From contig JBBELK010000634.1 of the NCBI GenBank assembly GCA_037783545.1, positions 434,001-498,000 on the forward strand: a DNA stretch of 64,000 nucleotides, written 5' to 3'. The number at the start of each line of letters is the position of its first letter. Within the stretch, counting starts at the first letter, position 1. Below the pieces are notes generated by a model. That model saw only the letters and a list, made by a program, of their open reading frames with translations, did not search any database and was not told the DNA's origin. This document shows, in pieces, positions 11,006 through 21,200 of this stretch. The position numbers were made by a program, and so were the translations under genes. The stretch comes from Henricia sp. BOLD:AAB3569. Its lineage: Eukaryota; Echinodermata; Asteroidea; Spinulosida; Echinasteridae.

Positions 11006-12672
11006 TTACAAAGTTGAAAAATCTAACAGAGCTGCACCTACAAAACCATCAAATTGTGGAGAACCGAGGAGGGAATGAACATTTCTTCCATGTGTCAAGG
11101 CAAGGGAGCCTTTCATGGTGATAACGTCTTTAATCCAGGGTCGAAAACGAGACCAAAGGAGTGGCAAGAAAGCATTAGATGGCCACCAGGAAAACACAAG
11201 TACACCTTTTGTCTTGCAAGTGTGCATGTGTTTCAAGACGCTTGGAATTAGGACGACTGGAGGCACGAGCAAGACGTTTTCATCTGACCAGTTTTGCGCG
11301 AAAGCGTCTACGCCTGCGGAGCCGGGGTTCCAAAATCTTGAAAAGAATTTTGGTAGTCTAGCGTTGTAAAAATTTGCGAAACAATCAACAGACAGTGGTC
11401 CCCAATGTCTATTGATGAAAAGGAAAAGGTCATCTGTAATACACCAATCGTCGGTGTCGAAAAGCCTACTAACAAAGTCTGCTTGTTCGTTTTCGGATCT
11501 TGGGATCCACTCGACTTCTAACCTAATTCTGTTTCTTAAACACGTTGAAAACATGTCTAACGCCAGTTGTTGCAATATGGGTTTCATGCTGCCAACTTCT
11601 ATAATTCTAGCGGCACTTTGGCTGTCCGTAAGGATTTTGACTTTAGAATCTGGAATGATGGGAAGAAAAGATTTAAGAGCGAAAGAAATAGTCTCCAATC
11701 TCTCCATGTGGAACTTTGAACCTTTTCGTCATGAGACCAACGTTTGTGGGCTGTATGCGTGTTGTTACAGATTATGGCACCTGACCCACTAGCGCTTGCA
11801 TCACAACATATTATCGTATTAGTACTGTGAGATGTAAACATGTGTCTTATGTTCAGAAGGGAAACATTATCTTTCCAAAACTTTATCTCATCGATACAGT
11901 TCTCCTTCAATTTTAAAATCTTATTTTCATCGTTTGCAGATGCTATCTCGATCTGGCAGTTTCTTGTCATCAACCTAGATAAGTTACCAATCACAGGGGA
12001 AAGAGAGATTATCTGACCGACAAAGAAATGAAGTTCTCGGATAGTAACGTGAGGAGCTTGTCGTAATTGATCTATAGTTTGATTTATCTTCTCGATTCTT
12101 CTGTCAAGGACTTGGATAACACCTGCTCGCGTGTCCCATCTCACGCCTAACCATTCTATGGAAGTGGTAGGATCCCAAACACTTTTGCTGATATTATAGA
12201 TAAACCCAGCTCTTATGGGATCAGACTTTATATGAGAAGCAATCTCCAAAGCTGATTGTGAGTGAAGCTGTGGTGGTTGACCGGAACGAGGGATAATGAC
12301 AATACCATCGTCAAGATATAGGGCAATGAGAATGCCGCAAGACCTCCAATGTTTCACAAGTGGTTTTAGAGTTTTTGTGAAAATATAGGGTGCTGATGAA
12401 AGCCCGAATGGCAAGACGATAAACTCAAAATATCGCTGTACACCATTTATGGTCTAGGCGAAGCGTAGATATTGTTGACAGTGCGGAGCAATATCAATGT
12501 GGTGGTAACCAGATTTTAAGTCGAAGGAGATCATCAGTGCTTGTTCGGATGTATTGAATACCTATTTTTCAGTCGTCTAGTTTAAAGTGATTTTTACACA
12601 CGTACTTGTTGAGTCTATGAGGTCTAGGGTTAATCGTTTCTTCCGAGATGCTTGGGTGGCTACAGATAAAGG
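11006..12672 (-). pseudogene. DIRS reverse transcriptase and RNase H (frameshifted)
   Basis: The minus frames show SPLSVATQ..KKRLTLDL near 12660-12610, SFDLKSGYHHIDIAP near 12530, then LPFGLSSAPYIFTK and the active site YLDDG (12414 frame). RNase H begins with CCDASASGSGAII and continues in another frame with LTDSQSAARII, IPRSENEQADFVSR and SVDCFANF..NARLPKF, which is typical of DIRS RNase H and the segment after it. Stops near 12455 and 12560 and a frameshift near 11700 are present. The N-terminal RT residues are cut off at 12672 by the inserted TIR element. Confidence 0.85.
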
Positions 12673-12677
12673 ACTTT

Positions 12678-13033
12678 AGTTAGGGCATTTTAGAAAATTG
12701 TCTAGCCATCTGTGAACAAATTGCTTACCATTGCAATAGCTTTCTTCACCAATGTGTTCATATAGGTGTCTACTAACACCTCTGAATTTATTCCTAACCA
12801 AATCCACTGGGAAAATTCTGGGGAGCCAATCAAAGTTGGGGTACCCGGAGGGCCTGGGCGAACAAAATTGAAAAATAACAATTTGCCAATTAGCTTGTGG
12901 GATGTCTAACTAGGGGTTTTTGGGGGGTGCTGAATCGATTCCAACCATTAGTTTGGAGTAAAAACGACTCCCTGGCCATAAAAATATATATATATATAAA
13001 ATATATTTTATAAAAATCTTACAAGCAGAAACA
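12678..13033 (+). repeat. Left terminal inverted repeat of the XPG-like element
   Basis: About 355 bp repeated in inverse at 14857-15205, including an AT microsatellite (ATATAT..., about 12986-13013) present in both arms. Confidence 0.85.
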
Positions 13034-13094
13034 TTTGATATCTCTATTAGTCAGTTAAAACCTCGATTATTCAGTTCTCTAGTTCACCCTACTC

Positions 13095-14405
13095 ATCAAA
13101 CTCCCCGGCATCTCCCTCACTCCTCTCGTCATCTGGCTGGTTGATGTTCTGGCAAGAGTTACCATGACAGTTGCCACTTGAATCCTTGCTTTTTACAGCA
13201 GCACCCGAGTGTGCTACAGCCCCCCTCACGGTTGCAGCTGACAAACTTTAGAAGATAGTCCGGTGCAATGGGGTCTGTTGAAGGGACCGGCGCATAACCT
13301 TGGTCACCGAGCTTCCATCCGTAGTCCAGGACATCCAATGATGGACTTTGCAGCACCAGCCAATCTCTAGTCTGGAGATAAGCCCGGTGAGAGTGCTGTG
13401 CTGCAGCTCCTGTTGTCGGGGGCAGTTTCTCAGGTTTGATGCTCCCAGCAGCGGTCCGCTTGCTGACGATGTCAAATCTCAAGTCCCCCAAGTCTTTGGG
13501 TGGTTTCCCGCGGAACATGAGCTTGAATAGTTCACAGCCAGCTTTGATGATGTCATCTTTCTCAGCTCTGATGTCCAGAAACATGTCCATGGCCCTCTCC
13601 GCTTTGTCAGTCTTACAGAGCTTGGTTAGCAAAGTTGATTTGCTAAACCCAGAGATCGCGGACACTGTATCACATCCGGAGAAGCTGTGCAAGAAAATCA
13701 GATACTTCCGGTATCTCTGTGGGAGGGCCTCCCGGATCTTTCCGACATCGTAAGATGTTTCTTTGGCTGTTGTGGGGAAGATCGGGTGGTCTGCAGCATG
13801 ATGAATCAGCATAACCATGACGTCGGTGTCCTCAGCCCTCACCTCAACAGGCGACTCTCTTGCCTCATCTAGAGCTGCCCGGACAATAGAGGTGTCTGCA
13901 TCATCGGGGCATTGCTGTACACTGATCACATTTCTACCGAATGTCTCAGCAAGTAGCAGAATGAGCTGGGCCTTGTTGCTCTTGTTGTCGAGGAACTTTT
14001 CTCTTGGAACGATGCTTTTGATGTCTGGGCGAATCAGAATGTTGCAGCATGCGTTCTTTGTTCGTCTCAGGTGATCATGGTCCTTGGTGGAGCTGCCGTA
14101 TTCGTCAAAGACCACAGTGATCCGGAGGCACTGGCTCCCCATGGACTTCACAAACCGGAGGTAGCTCTCGGCGATGTCCTTCCAGGTGAGGTTAGCCTCC
14201 CACCTGACATTGTGCAGAAGCCACCAACCATCAATCACAAGGCCCGTGCAGGGGGGTTGTTCAACGGGTTCCACAAATGTTTTCAGGACCCTTGCTAGGG
14301 CAGCCTTGTCTGGCTTTCGCAACTTCTGGTGTTTGTTAAATAGAGACATCAGTGTTGGCGTCAACTCAAATCGCAGGGCTTGTTTGGCCTTGACTTCGCG
14401 CTCAC

Positions 14406-14437
<32 letters not shown>

Positions 14438-14565
14438 CGGTTGAAGAGCTTGAGTGAGTCAATAACCAACTTCTTCCCATTGACTTTGGGTCCACTTCTG
14501 AGGCTCTTTAACGATTTGACCTTGTGCTTAGTTTCCATTGTATCCAGAACAGTTTGTCCATCCAT
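13095..14565 (-). CDS. XPG/FEN1-like nuclease-domain protein of a DNA transposon
   Basis: The frame from 14565 has 468 residues. Motifs that fit a PIN/FEN1-type fold: IDGWW (about 110-114), VFDEYG with STKDHDHLRR (152-168), PDDADTS (220-226), AEDTDVMVML (244-253) and HSFSGCDTVSAISG (293-306); the acidic residues would hold the metal ions. A Cys-rich tail (CNREGGC..GCCCKKQG) follows. The frame stops at 13159, but the next frame reads GNCHGNSCQN to about 13095, so a late frameshift is likely. An in-frame ATC/GAT microsatellite makes about ten isoleucines near residues 44-53. I know related uncharacterised proteins from fish and marine invertebrates, but no classical DDE transposase is visible. 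Function as the transposase or a helper is inference. Confidence 0.65.
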
Positions 14566-14856
14566 CTTGGCCTGTATGGCCGGTCGTTTCGTTGTTCAAA
14601 GGTACGAAGACACCATTTCATGATATGACATCCCTGTATTACTGTATTACTGTACTGTATTACTCGGTGTGTTATAAGATTACTGTCGACCCTGAAACCT
14701 TAATACCTTTGAGTTTTCTCTAATGAATCAGTGCTTTTCGTTGAAAGTCCCATTGCTTTGTACGTTGTGTGTCGCCATTTTGACGATAGCGTGTGAGCCA
14801 TAGCAACAATATCCAAGGGGGCGGGGTTAACTAGGCAAAATCGGAACTATGCATTG

Positions 14857-15205
14857 TTTTCTGCTTGTAAGATTTTTATAAAATATATTTTATATATATA
14901 TATATATATGGCCAGGGAGTCGTTTTTACTCAAAACTAATGGTTTAAATCGATTCAGCACCCCCCAAAACCCCTAGTTAGACATCCCACAAGCTAATATT
15001 GGCAAATTGTTATTTTTCAATTTCTTTCGCCCAGGCATTCCGGGTATCCCAACTTTGATTGGCTCCCCAGAATTTTCCCAGTGGATTTGGTTTGCAATAA
15101 ATTGAGAGGTGTTAGTAGACACCTATATGAACACATTGGTGAAGAAAGCTATTGGTAAGCAATTTGTTCACAGATGGCTAGAAAATTTTCTAAAATGCCC
15201 TAGCT
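14857..15205 (-). repeat. Right terminal inverted repeat of the XPG-like element
   Basis: The sequence is the complement of 12678-13033 and ends CCCTAGCT before the ACTTT duplication. Confidence 0.85.
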
Positions 15206-15319
15206 ACTTTTTTAGTTTAGATTTTTCATATATTCAAGTGAACAAGTGAACTCTATTGGCAAAATGATCTGGGCATGGTACCTGAAAAACATCTTTGAAT
15301 TTTTCAAACAGAGATGAGT

Positions 15320-15605
15320 CTCTATGATGACGTATGAGAGGTTGAGGCGATGGCTGACGAGTCTGGCACGGTTGCGGCAGATCTTGTGGCTTCTGGTCCG
15401 GGTCTTGGGCTTGCGTAAACCTGACCTCTTTCGGAGAATGGAACTTGCCACTTGTCGCCGATGTAGTTGATTGCTGGCGTTGACTTTAGTCGGGTTTTGA
15501 TGAACAGGTAGGGACTGGTGTTGGGACGTGAGAAAGGGCAATGTCGAGACCAGTGTCCTCGCATTCCGCACTTGAAGCATGTGTCATCATTTGACAAACC
15601 TGTAC
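15320..15605 (-). pseudogene. DIRS gag, C-terminal zinc-knuckle part
   Basis: The minus frame gives CFKCGMRGHWSRHC, a CX2CX4HX4C zinc knuckle that binds nucleic acid, followed by a basic and Ser/Pro-rich stretch. A run resembling a splice acceptor (pyrimidine-rich, ending TTTTTGTACAG) ends just before it at 15604. The frame runs into the XPG-like element at 15210. Confidence 0.75.
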
Positions 15606-15639
15606 AAAAAGGACAAAATGCAGGCAAACAGCAACACCG

Positions 15640-16056
15640 AACCACTAATTGGGTGGGTGGGTGGGTAGGCGAGCCGGCGAGCGGATGAACCAAACTGTGA
15701 CAAATTGGTGTATATACGTGTACCCTCGGCGGATGCAAAGACCTGAATGAACTGTGGTTCATAGACTAGACTACTTAAGACTGCTAACACAGAAAACGGG
15801 TCAGTGAACACGCACTAGAAGCCCGTCTAAGGAACTGGATGAATTAGCATATGAATAGATACATACAGAAAACCCTGATCACTCAAGCAAGCAAAACTAT
15901 ATTTTCAATGCTACTTCGCTTCGCTCATACGCATGAAAAGCAGTTTTACTTTAATGAGAGAACAGGGACTGAAATAATTAAAGGTGGCAACAAGAACAAA
16001 TTGTATTGCAATTATTTTATTACAGCATGGGGATAGCTCTAGCACTGTGTGCGCAT
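15640..16056 (-). repeat. Internal fusion of DIRS 3' end (B1) and 5' end (A2)
   Basis: 15902-16056 matches the 3' terminus at 9578-9735, and 15640-15905 matches the 5' terminus at 16660-16895, both in direct orientation and abutting at TATTTTCAATGC. The join is exact to within about five shared bases (TTTCA). It lies between the two halves of gag. It may be a genuine split direct repeat (A1..B1A2..B2, as in PAT/Ngaro elements), or the scar of a tandem or circular insertion. Confidence 0.75.
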
Positions 16057-16140
16057 CTTGAATTAACAAAGTATTTGTTGTTTTGGATTGGGCCACGATT
16101 ATCAAAGTTATAATATACAATAACTATTGTTAACTGTACC

Positions 16141-16646
16141 TCGAAAAAGCTATAAGTTGGTTTGAGGACACCATCGTGATCGAATTCTCTTCTCTTGTGT
16201 ATTCGGGTCTCGATGACCTTCAGAGCCTCTTCTTCGGCAGCCTTTACTTTCTTCTGTTGCTCTGCAGATAGGTACTCCGACGAGCCTTTCTCCAGTTGCG
16301 TGACTGTTAGCCAGCCGGCCTTGCTGTCGTCGGCGATACGAATCTTTCGTTTTCTTCCCGCTATTAAGTCTTTAGCCTCCTTGATGTACTGCTTTGCCAG
16401 TTCGGGGTCTTTCTTTTCGGTGATGACATCGTGTATAGAGTCCAGAAGAATTTCTAGATGCCCGCAAAATTCAAACTGAGCCGCGTTGCCTGGTTTTAGA
16501 TCTTTGGCTTCAAGTTTATTCTTAAGTTCCCGCAAAGAGGAGTCTTCTTTTGGACACGATATCTCCTTAAATTTCTCGTCAAAGTAATCTTTAAATTTTA
16601 GGAAAATCGACGAAGGATCTGAAGCGCGATCTTCTGATGTCGACAT
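16141..16646 (-). pseudogene. DIRS gag, N-terminal part
   Basis: The start is the ATG at 16646 (MSTSEDRASDPSS), downstream of the A repeat. The frame has the DIRS ORF1 pattern KPGNAAQFEFCGHLEILLD, then AKDLIAGRKRKIRIADDSKAGW and a Lys/Glu-rich coiled-coil-like tail. Gag would coat the RNA. The frame meets a GAG|GTACAG donor-like site near 16141 where similarity ends; the acceptor at 15604 would not keep the zinc-knuckle frame, so splicing is uncertain. Confidence 0.75.
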
Positions 16647-16895
16647 AATATAATGGCAGATTACGCGAGCGGATGAACCAAACTGTGACAAAATAGTGTA
16701 TATACGTGTACACTCGGCGGGTGCAAAGACCTGAATGAACTGTGGTTCATAGACTAGACTACTTAAGACTGCTAACACAGAAAACGGGTCAGTGAACACG
16801 CACTAGCAGCCCGTCTAAGGAACTGGATGAATTAGCATATGAATAGATACATACAAAAACCCTTATCACTCAACCAAGCGAAACTATATTTTCAT

Positions 16896-17160
16896 GGCAT
16901 CTTTGGAAACTAAGACATTTTTATGCAAACAACTATACTGTGTCAGCTTTAATTTTACATTATTATCAATTAAGATGACGAACAAGATGTACTTTTAAAA
17001 GTTGGAGGAAACCAAAAGAAATATCCTCCGGAAAAACCCACGCGGATAAGTAGGAAATGCAAACCCAATTTACATAGGTGCACTTCCCGGAATCGAACCC
17101 GAGACGCCAGAGGTAAAAGGCGGGAAAAGAACCACTACGCCAACCCATCAGCGCCCAAGA
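16896..17160 (-). mobile_element. tRNA-derived SINE, copy 2 (with tail)
   Basis: Same family and orientation as 7979-8166, with A box near 17150, B box (GGTTCGATTCC) near 17095, and the full A/T-rich tail down to 16896. It abuts the 5' end of the DIRS element. No clear target duplication was found. Confidence 0.8.
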
Positions 17161-17428
17161 AAACATGATGATTTTGTTATAAGGGACAGTGTCGTCAGTA
17201 CAAGGACGAAGTTTTTGAAGTGAGCCCTCTTGCTGATTCTCAATTCTCCATTCCTATTTTTAGCAGCAACTGATGAACTCTTGACCTGGCCGACCGAACA
17301 TGAACACGGCGCGCGCGCGCCTCTTGTCTACGTCTCGCAGGCTAGGCCTGCAGGAATGTTCATGTACGTAGACTAGACGTACATTATACGTACGTACTAC
17401 GGACGTGTGCATACTTTTGTACATGTAC
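17161..17428. other. Spacer between SINE and LTR element
   Basis: AAGGGACAGTGTCGTCAG at about 17183 matches the complement near 27366-27383, hinting at a short TTAA-type repeat. A (CG)n run lies near 17311-17321. No gene is seen. Confidence 0.4.
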
Positions 17429-17543
17429 TGTTCTAAAGACGACAGGACTCAAGTGTAGCATTCACTGAAAGACGTTTTATTAACAGCCCGTAATAACATC
17501 ATACAATATGGATACGGTGGCCGCGTAATGCCACTCCATAACA
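17429..17543 (-). repeat. 3' LTR of the Mag-like element
   Basis: 115 bp, TG..CA ends, containing AATAAA on the minus strand as a poly-A signal. Unusually short for a gypsy LTR. Confidence 0.95.
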
Positions 17544-17719
17544 TCCCCTTTCCTTAAGATAAGGAACAGTCTTTAACACTACTTAGTAACAAGGTTAATT
17601 TAAGAACAACTTTAGTAAAAGCAACTTTAACCAATAAACTGCATGCAAGCGTAGTCTGTCTAAACTAAGTGATGGCCTATGGCACTAAGGCTTTGTGGGT
17701 GAGTATCCCAAAGTCAGAT

Positions 17720-18280
17720 TTATGACTCGATAAGTCTCTTTGGTTGTCTGGAAATGCGACCGGATCTGGTGATGGTAGCGTTGGTGTTCAGTCCTGGAGG
17801 TTCGTCTGTGGGAGCGGAAGTTACATCTTGTGCCTTAGCGACTGGACTGGCGGCGCTTAAGTTGGGTGGCTCAGTTTTAGCTGGTTGTTGCATGAGCTGA
17901 GGTTCACTCACACATGTGACTGGTGTTGTAAGTGGTTTCGCGTTTTCCCGACTGTCTCTGAGGTGTATGCGGTTGCGTCTGTAGCATTTGCTACCGACTT
18001 CTACGATGTAGCTGCGTGGCGCAACTTTGGCTTTTATCACTCCCGGGGTCCATACGGAGCTTTCAACCTTGGGTCGAGTTTTGGCGCGAACTGGCTGTCC
18101 AACAACCAGATCAGGAAGGCTTTTGGCAGTGCGGTCGTGATACAGTTTAGCTGTCTGTCTTTTGGTTACGACTTGCTCGGTGACGGCCTCTACAACCTGG
18201 GGCTTGTACAGTGAGCTCTTGCAAGGGAGGAATGAGCGCGTTCGTCGAGACATTAAGCGCTGTGCCGGAGAGCTGGACAT
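17720..18280 (-). pseudogene. Integrase C-terminal tail of the Mag-like element, out of frame
   Basis: The frame begins SSSPAQRLMSRRTRSFLP, the conserved segment after the integrase core, and includes LPDLVVGQPVRAK and a basic C-terminus ending SRQPKRLIES. It overlaps the main frame's end in another register. Residues normally found just before SSPAQRLMSRRTR appear to be lost, so a small deletion plus frameshift broke gag-pol here. It would contribute DNA binding. Confidence 0.8.
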
Positions 18281-21200
18281 TCCCGGATAGCCTTCCGCAC
18301 GTCACCGTTGTCTTTGGCGGCTTTGATCACAAGTCCCTTGGCGATTTTGACTGCGGACTCTGCTTTTCCGTTGGATTTGGAGAGGTAGGGGCTTGAGGTA
18401 GTGTGTTCAAAGTCCCACTCATTCGCGAACTGAGTGAACTCGCGTGACACGTAGTTTGGTCCGTTGTCTGTGATCAAGGTATGAGGAATGCCGTGGGTGG
18501 CAAACACTGGCTTCAGTTCCTTGATTAGCGATTTGGAAGTCATATCTTCTAGAGCGCGCACGTCGATGTAGTCCGAGTAGAGGTCTACTAGTACGCAGTA
18601 GTTTTGTCCATTGACCTCAAAACAGTCACTCGCGACTAACTGCCACGGTGTCTTGGGTACTGGGTGTGTCATGAGGGGTTCCTTGGGGAGAGCTGGTTGT
18701 GACTCCTGGCAGATTGCGCAGCGTTGGACTGCCTCCACCAGTTCTGTGTGCATACGTGGCCAGTACATTATGTCTCGTGCACTGTTGGTGGTGTACTGTA
18801 TGCCCATGTGAGATGCATGTGCCCTTGCTGTCATGTCTGCACGGAGAGCTGTTGGGATTACAATACGCGTTCCGCGAAATATGAGCCCGTCTTGTGTCGA
18901 CAGCTCATCTCTGTATGGCCAGTATTCCCTGATACACAAGGGAACTTGAGCCTTGTCCCCTGGCCAGCCTGCTTGGATGACCTGCATCAGCGTTTGTAGG
19001 GTTTGGTCAACGAGCGTTGCCTTTTTGACTCTCTGCAGACGCTCGTCTGTGACGAAGATGGTTGGTTCGATGTTCTCCAACTCTATGTTGAGCTTCTGCT
19101 CCTGAGTGACGGAAAAGATCAGATAGTCTGGTGTCTGATCTGTGACTTGTCGTGTTGGCAACGATGCTCGCGACAATGTATCGCTCAAGTACATTCGCGA
19201 ACCCTGCTTGTACTCTACGTGTAGTGAGTACTTCTGTAGGCGGAGTCGCATACGTTGTAGACGCTTGGGGCTCACCAAGATTGGCTTTCTGAAGATGTTC
19301 ATCAGAGGTTTGTGGTCGGTGAGCACGAGCACTTTGTCGTGGCCTAGGATGTATTGCTCAAAGCGCTGTGTGGCAAATACGATTGCCAAACACTCTTTTT
19401 CTATTTGAGCATAGTTGCGTTCTGTGGCTGTTAGTGCTCGTGAGGCGTACGCGACTGGGCGGCCATTTTGTGTGATGACGGCTCCTAGCCCAACCTCGGA
19501 GCTATCACACTCGATCGCGACGTCTTGGTTGACATCATAGTAGCTCAGTACTGGTGCTTTAGTGATGAGCTTCTTGATCTTGTCCAGGGCCTCGTCATGA
19601 TGTGTCAACCAGTCAAATATGACGTCTTTGTCGGTGAGACGTCTGAGTGGCTCGCATACTGTGCTCAGTTCTGGCAAGAATTTAGCCAGATAGGTCACCA
19701 CTCCGATGAGTCTCTGCACTCCCTGGACGTCTGTAGGGCGAGGCATGTCGAGTATGGCCTTGATTTTCTCCGGGTCTGGAGATAGTCCGTCTGAGCTGAA
19801 GACGTGTCCCATGTATGTGACACTGGGTAGCTTATACCGTAGCTTGGCTGCATTCGGCTTCAGATTCCGCTCTCTGCATCTCAAGAGAAGAGCGGTGAAT
19901 GCGGCGTCGTGAGAGGCTTCTGCTTCAGCCTGCGTTTCTCCTGAGCCGTAGACTAGGATGTCATCTGCAATCACTGCGATATTTTCCAGGCCTTCCAGGC
20001 ACTCATGGAGCCTGCGCTGGAATTCTTCCGGTGCTGATGAGATACCAAAGGGCATCCTCAACCAGCGGTAACGCCCGTAAGGCGTCCAAAATGTTGTCAG
20101 ATAACTGGAGGGCTCATCAAGGATGACTTGAAGAAAACCGTCCTTGGCATCTACCACCGAGAAGAGCTTGGCGTTCTTCAGTCTCGGGGCTACTTCGTCT
20201 ACGGTGGGAATGGGGTAATGGTTGCGCTTGATGGCCTTGTTCAGGCCGTGTGGATCCAAGCATACCCTGATTTTGTTTGGCTTTCTGACGACTACCATGT
20301 TGTGGATCCACTTGGTAGGCTCAGTCACCCGGGCAATGGTGCCTTGGGCTGTCATGCTGTCTAGCTTTCGTTTCAGCTCTGCCCGCACCGGGATGGGTAT
20401 TCTGCGCCTGGTGTTCTGCGTTGGAGTGACACTGTGATCAATGTCTATGTGGTAGTAACCTGGTAGCCGACCAAGGCCAGTGAATACGTCTTTGTACTCA
20501 CTGAGGACCTGTTCCTTGGTTTGGGTCGGTAATTCTGTCACTGCATGCACTAAGCACTCCTGTGCGAACTGCATTAGTCCTAGAGCTTCTGCTGCTTTAC
20601 CTGACAGCAGAGATGAGGGGGCATCCTCCACGATCTCGAAGTGGATTTTTCTGGTGACCCCTTTGATCTGGCATCTCAAGCTGGCAGCTCCAACGGGATG
20701 AATGATTGTGCCATTGTACAGTTTCAGTTTAGTCTTTGATGGCACCGGAGGCGTGTCGCTGAGCTGCTGGTAGTCTGCCAGCTTCATGGTGCTGCAAGTT
20801 GCACCAGAGTCTAGCTGAAATCTGATGGTCTTTCTCAGATCCCTTGTTGGCGTCTCCACTGCTAGCTCAACAAAGTATTGCTGCTTGGGCTTTGACTGCA
20901 CTGTATAGATGCTTTCGTCACTGCCGCTTTCGACTCCATCCATTTGGTGGAGCTTCTGTGTGAATTTCTGTGGCTGACGTTTGTTGCGGTCTGTGCCCGA
21001 TGACTGGCAAACCTGCGCATAGTGGTTGCGTTTTTGGCACTTAGAGCAAGTTGTCCCGTAGGCTGGGCACTTGCCTTTGCTGTGTGATTTGCCACAGTAC
21101 TTGCAATTGATGTTTGGAGGCTTGCTGGCTTTTCCAAATTTCAGTGTCCGCTGCTTGTTTTTCACAAAGTGAGCTGTTTCTGACTCTACCGGATCCATCT

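Larger units (their letters stand above)
12678..15205 (-). mobile_element. TIR DNA element with XPG/FEN1-like ORF, nested in DIRS
   Basis: A 2528-bp element with terminal inverted repeats of about 350 bp (12678-13033 and 14857-15205). Ends are AGTTAGGGCATTTTAG and its near complement. ACTTT stands on both sides (12673-12677, 15206-15210), suggesting a 5-bp target duplication. The only long frame (minus) is an XPG-like protein with a Cys-rich tail. Academ transposons combine an XPG nuclease and a Cys-rich finger, so Academ is the best guess, but their usual target duplication is shorter. It could be autonomous, or carry only part of a bigger system. Confidence 0.75.
9578..16895 (-). mobile_element. 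DIRS-type tyrosine-recombinase retrotransposon, disrupted
   Basis: On the minus strand, from 16895 down: 5' end, gag N-terminus, an internal copy of the 3' and 5' ends fused together, gag zinc knuckle, reverse transcriptase, RNase H, tyrosine recombinase, 3' end. Encoding a tyrosine recombinase instead of a DDE integrase defines the DIRS order. A 2.5-kb DNA element (12678-15205) interrupts the start of RT, and some RT residues between the two flanks seem to be missing. Several frameshifts and stops make it inactive. Confidence 0.85.
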
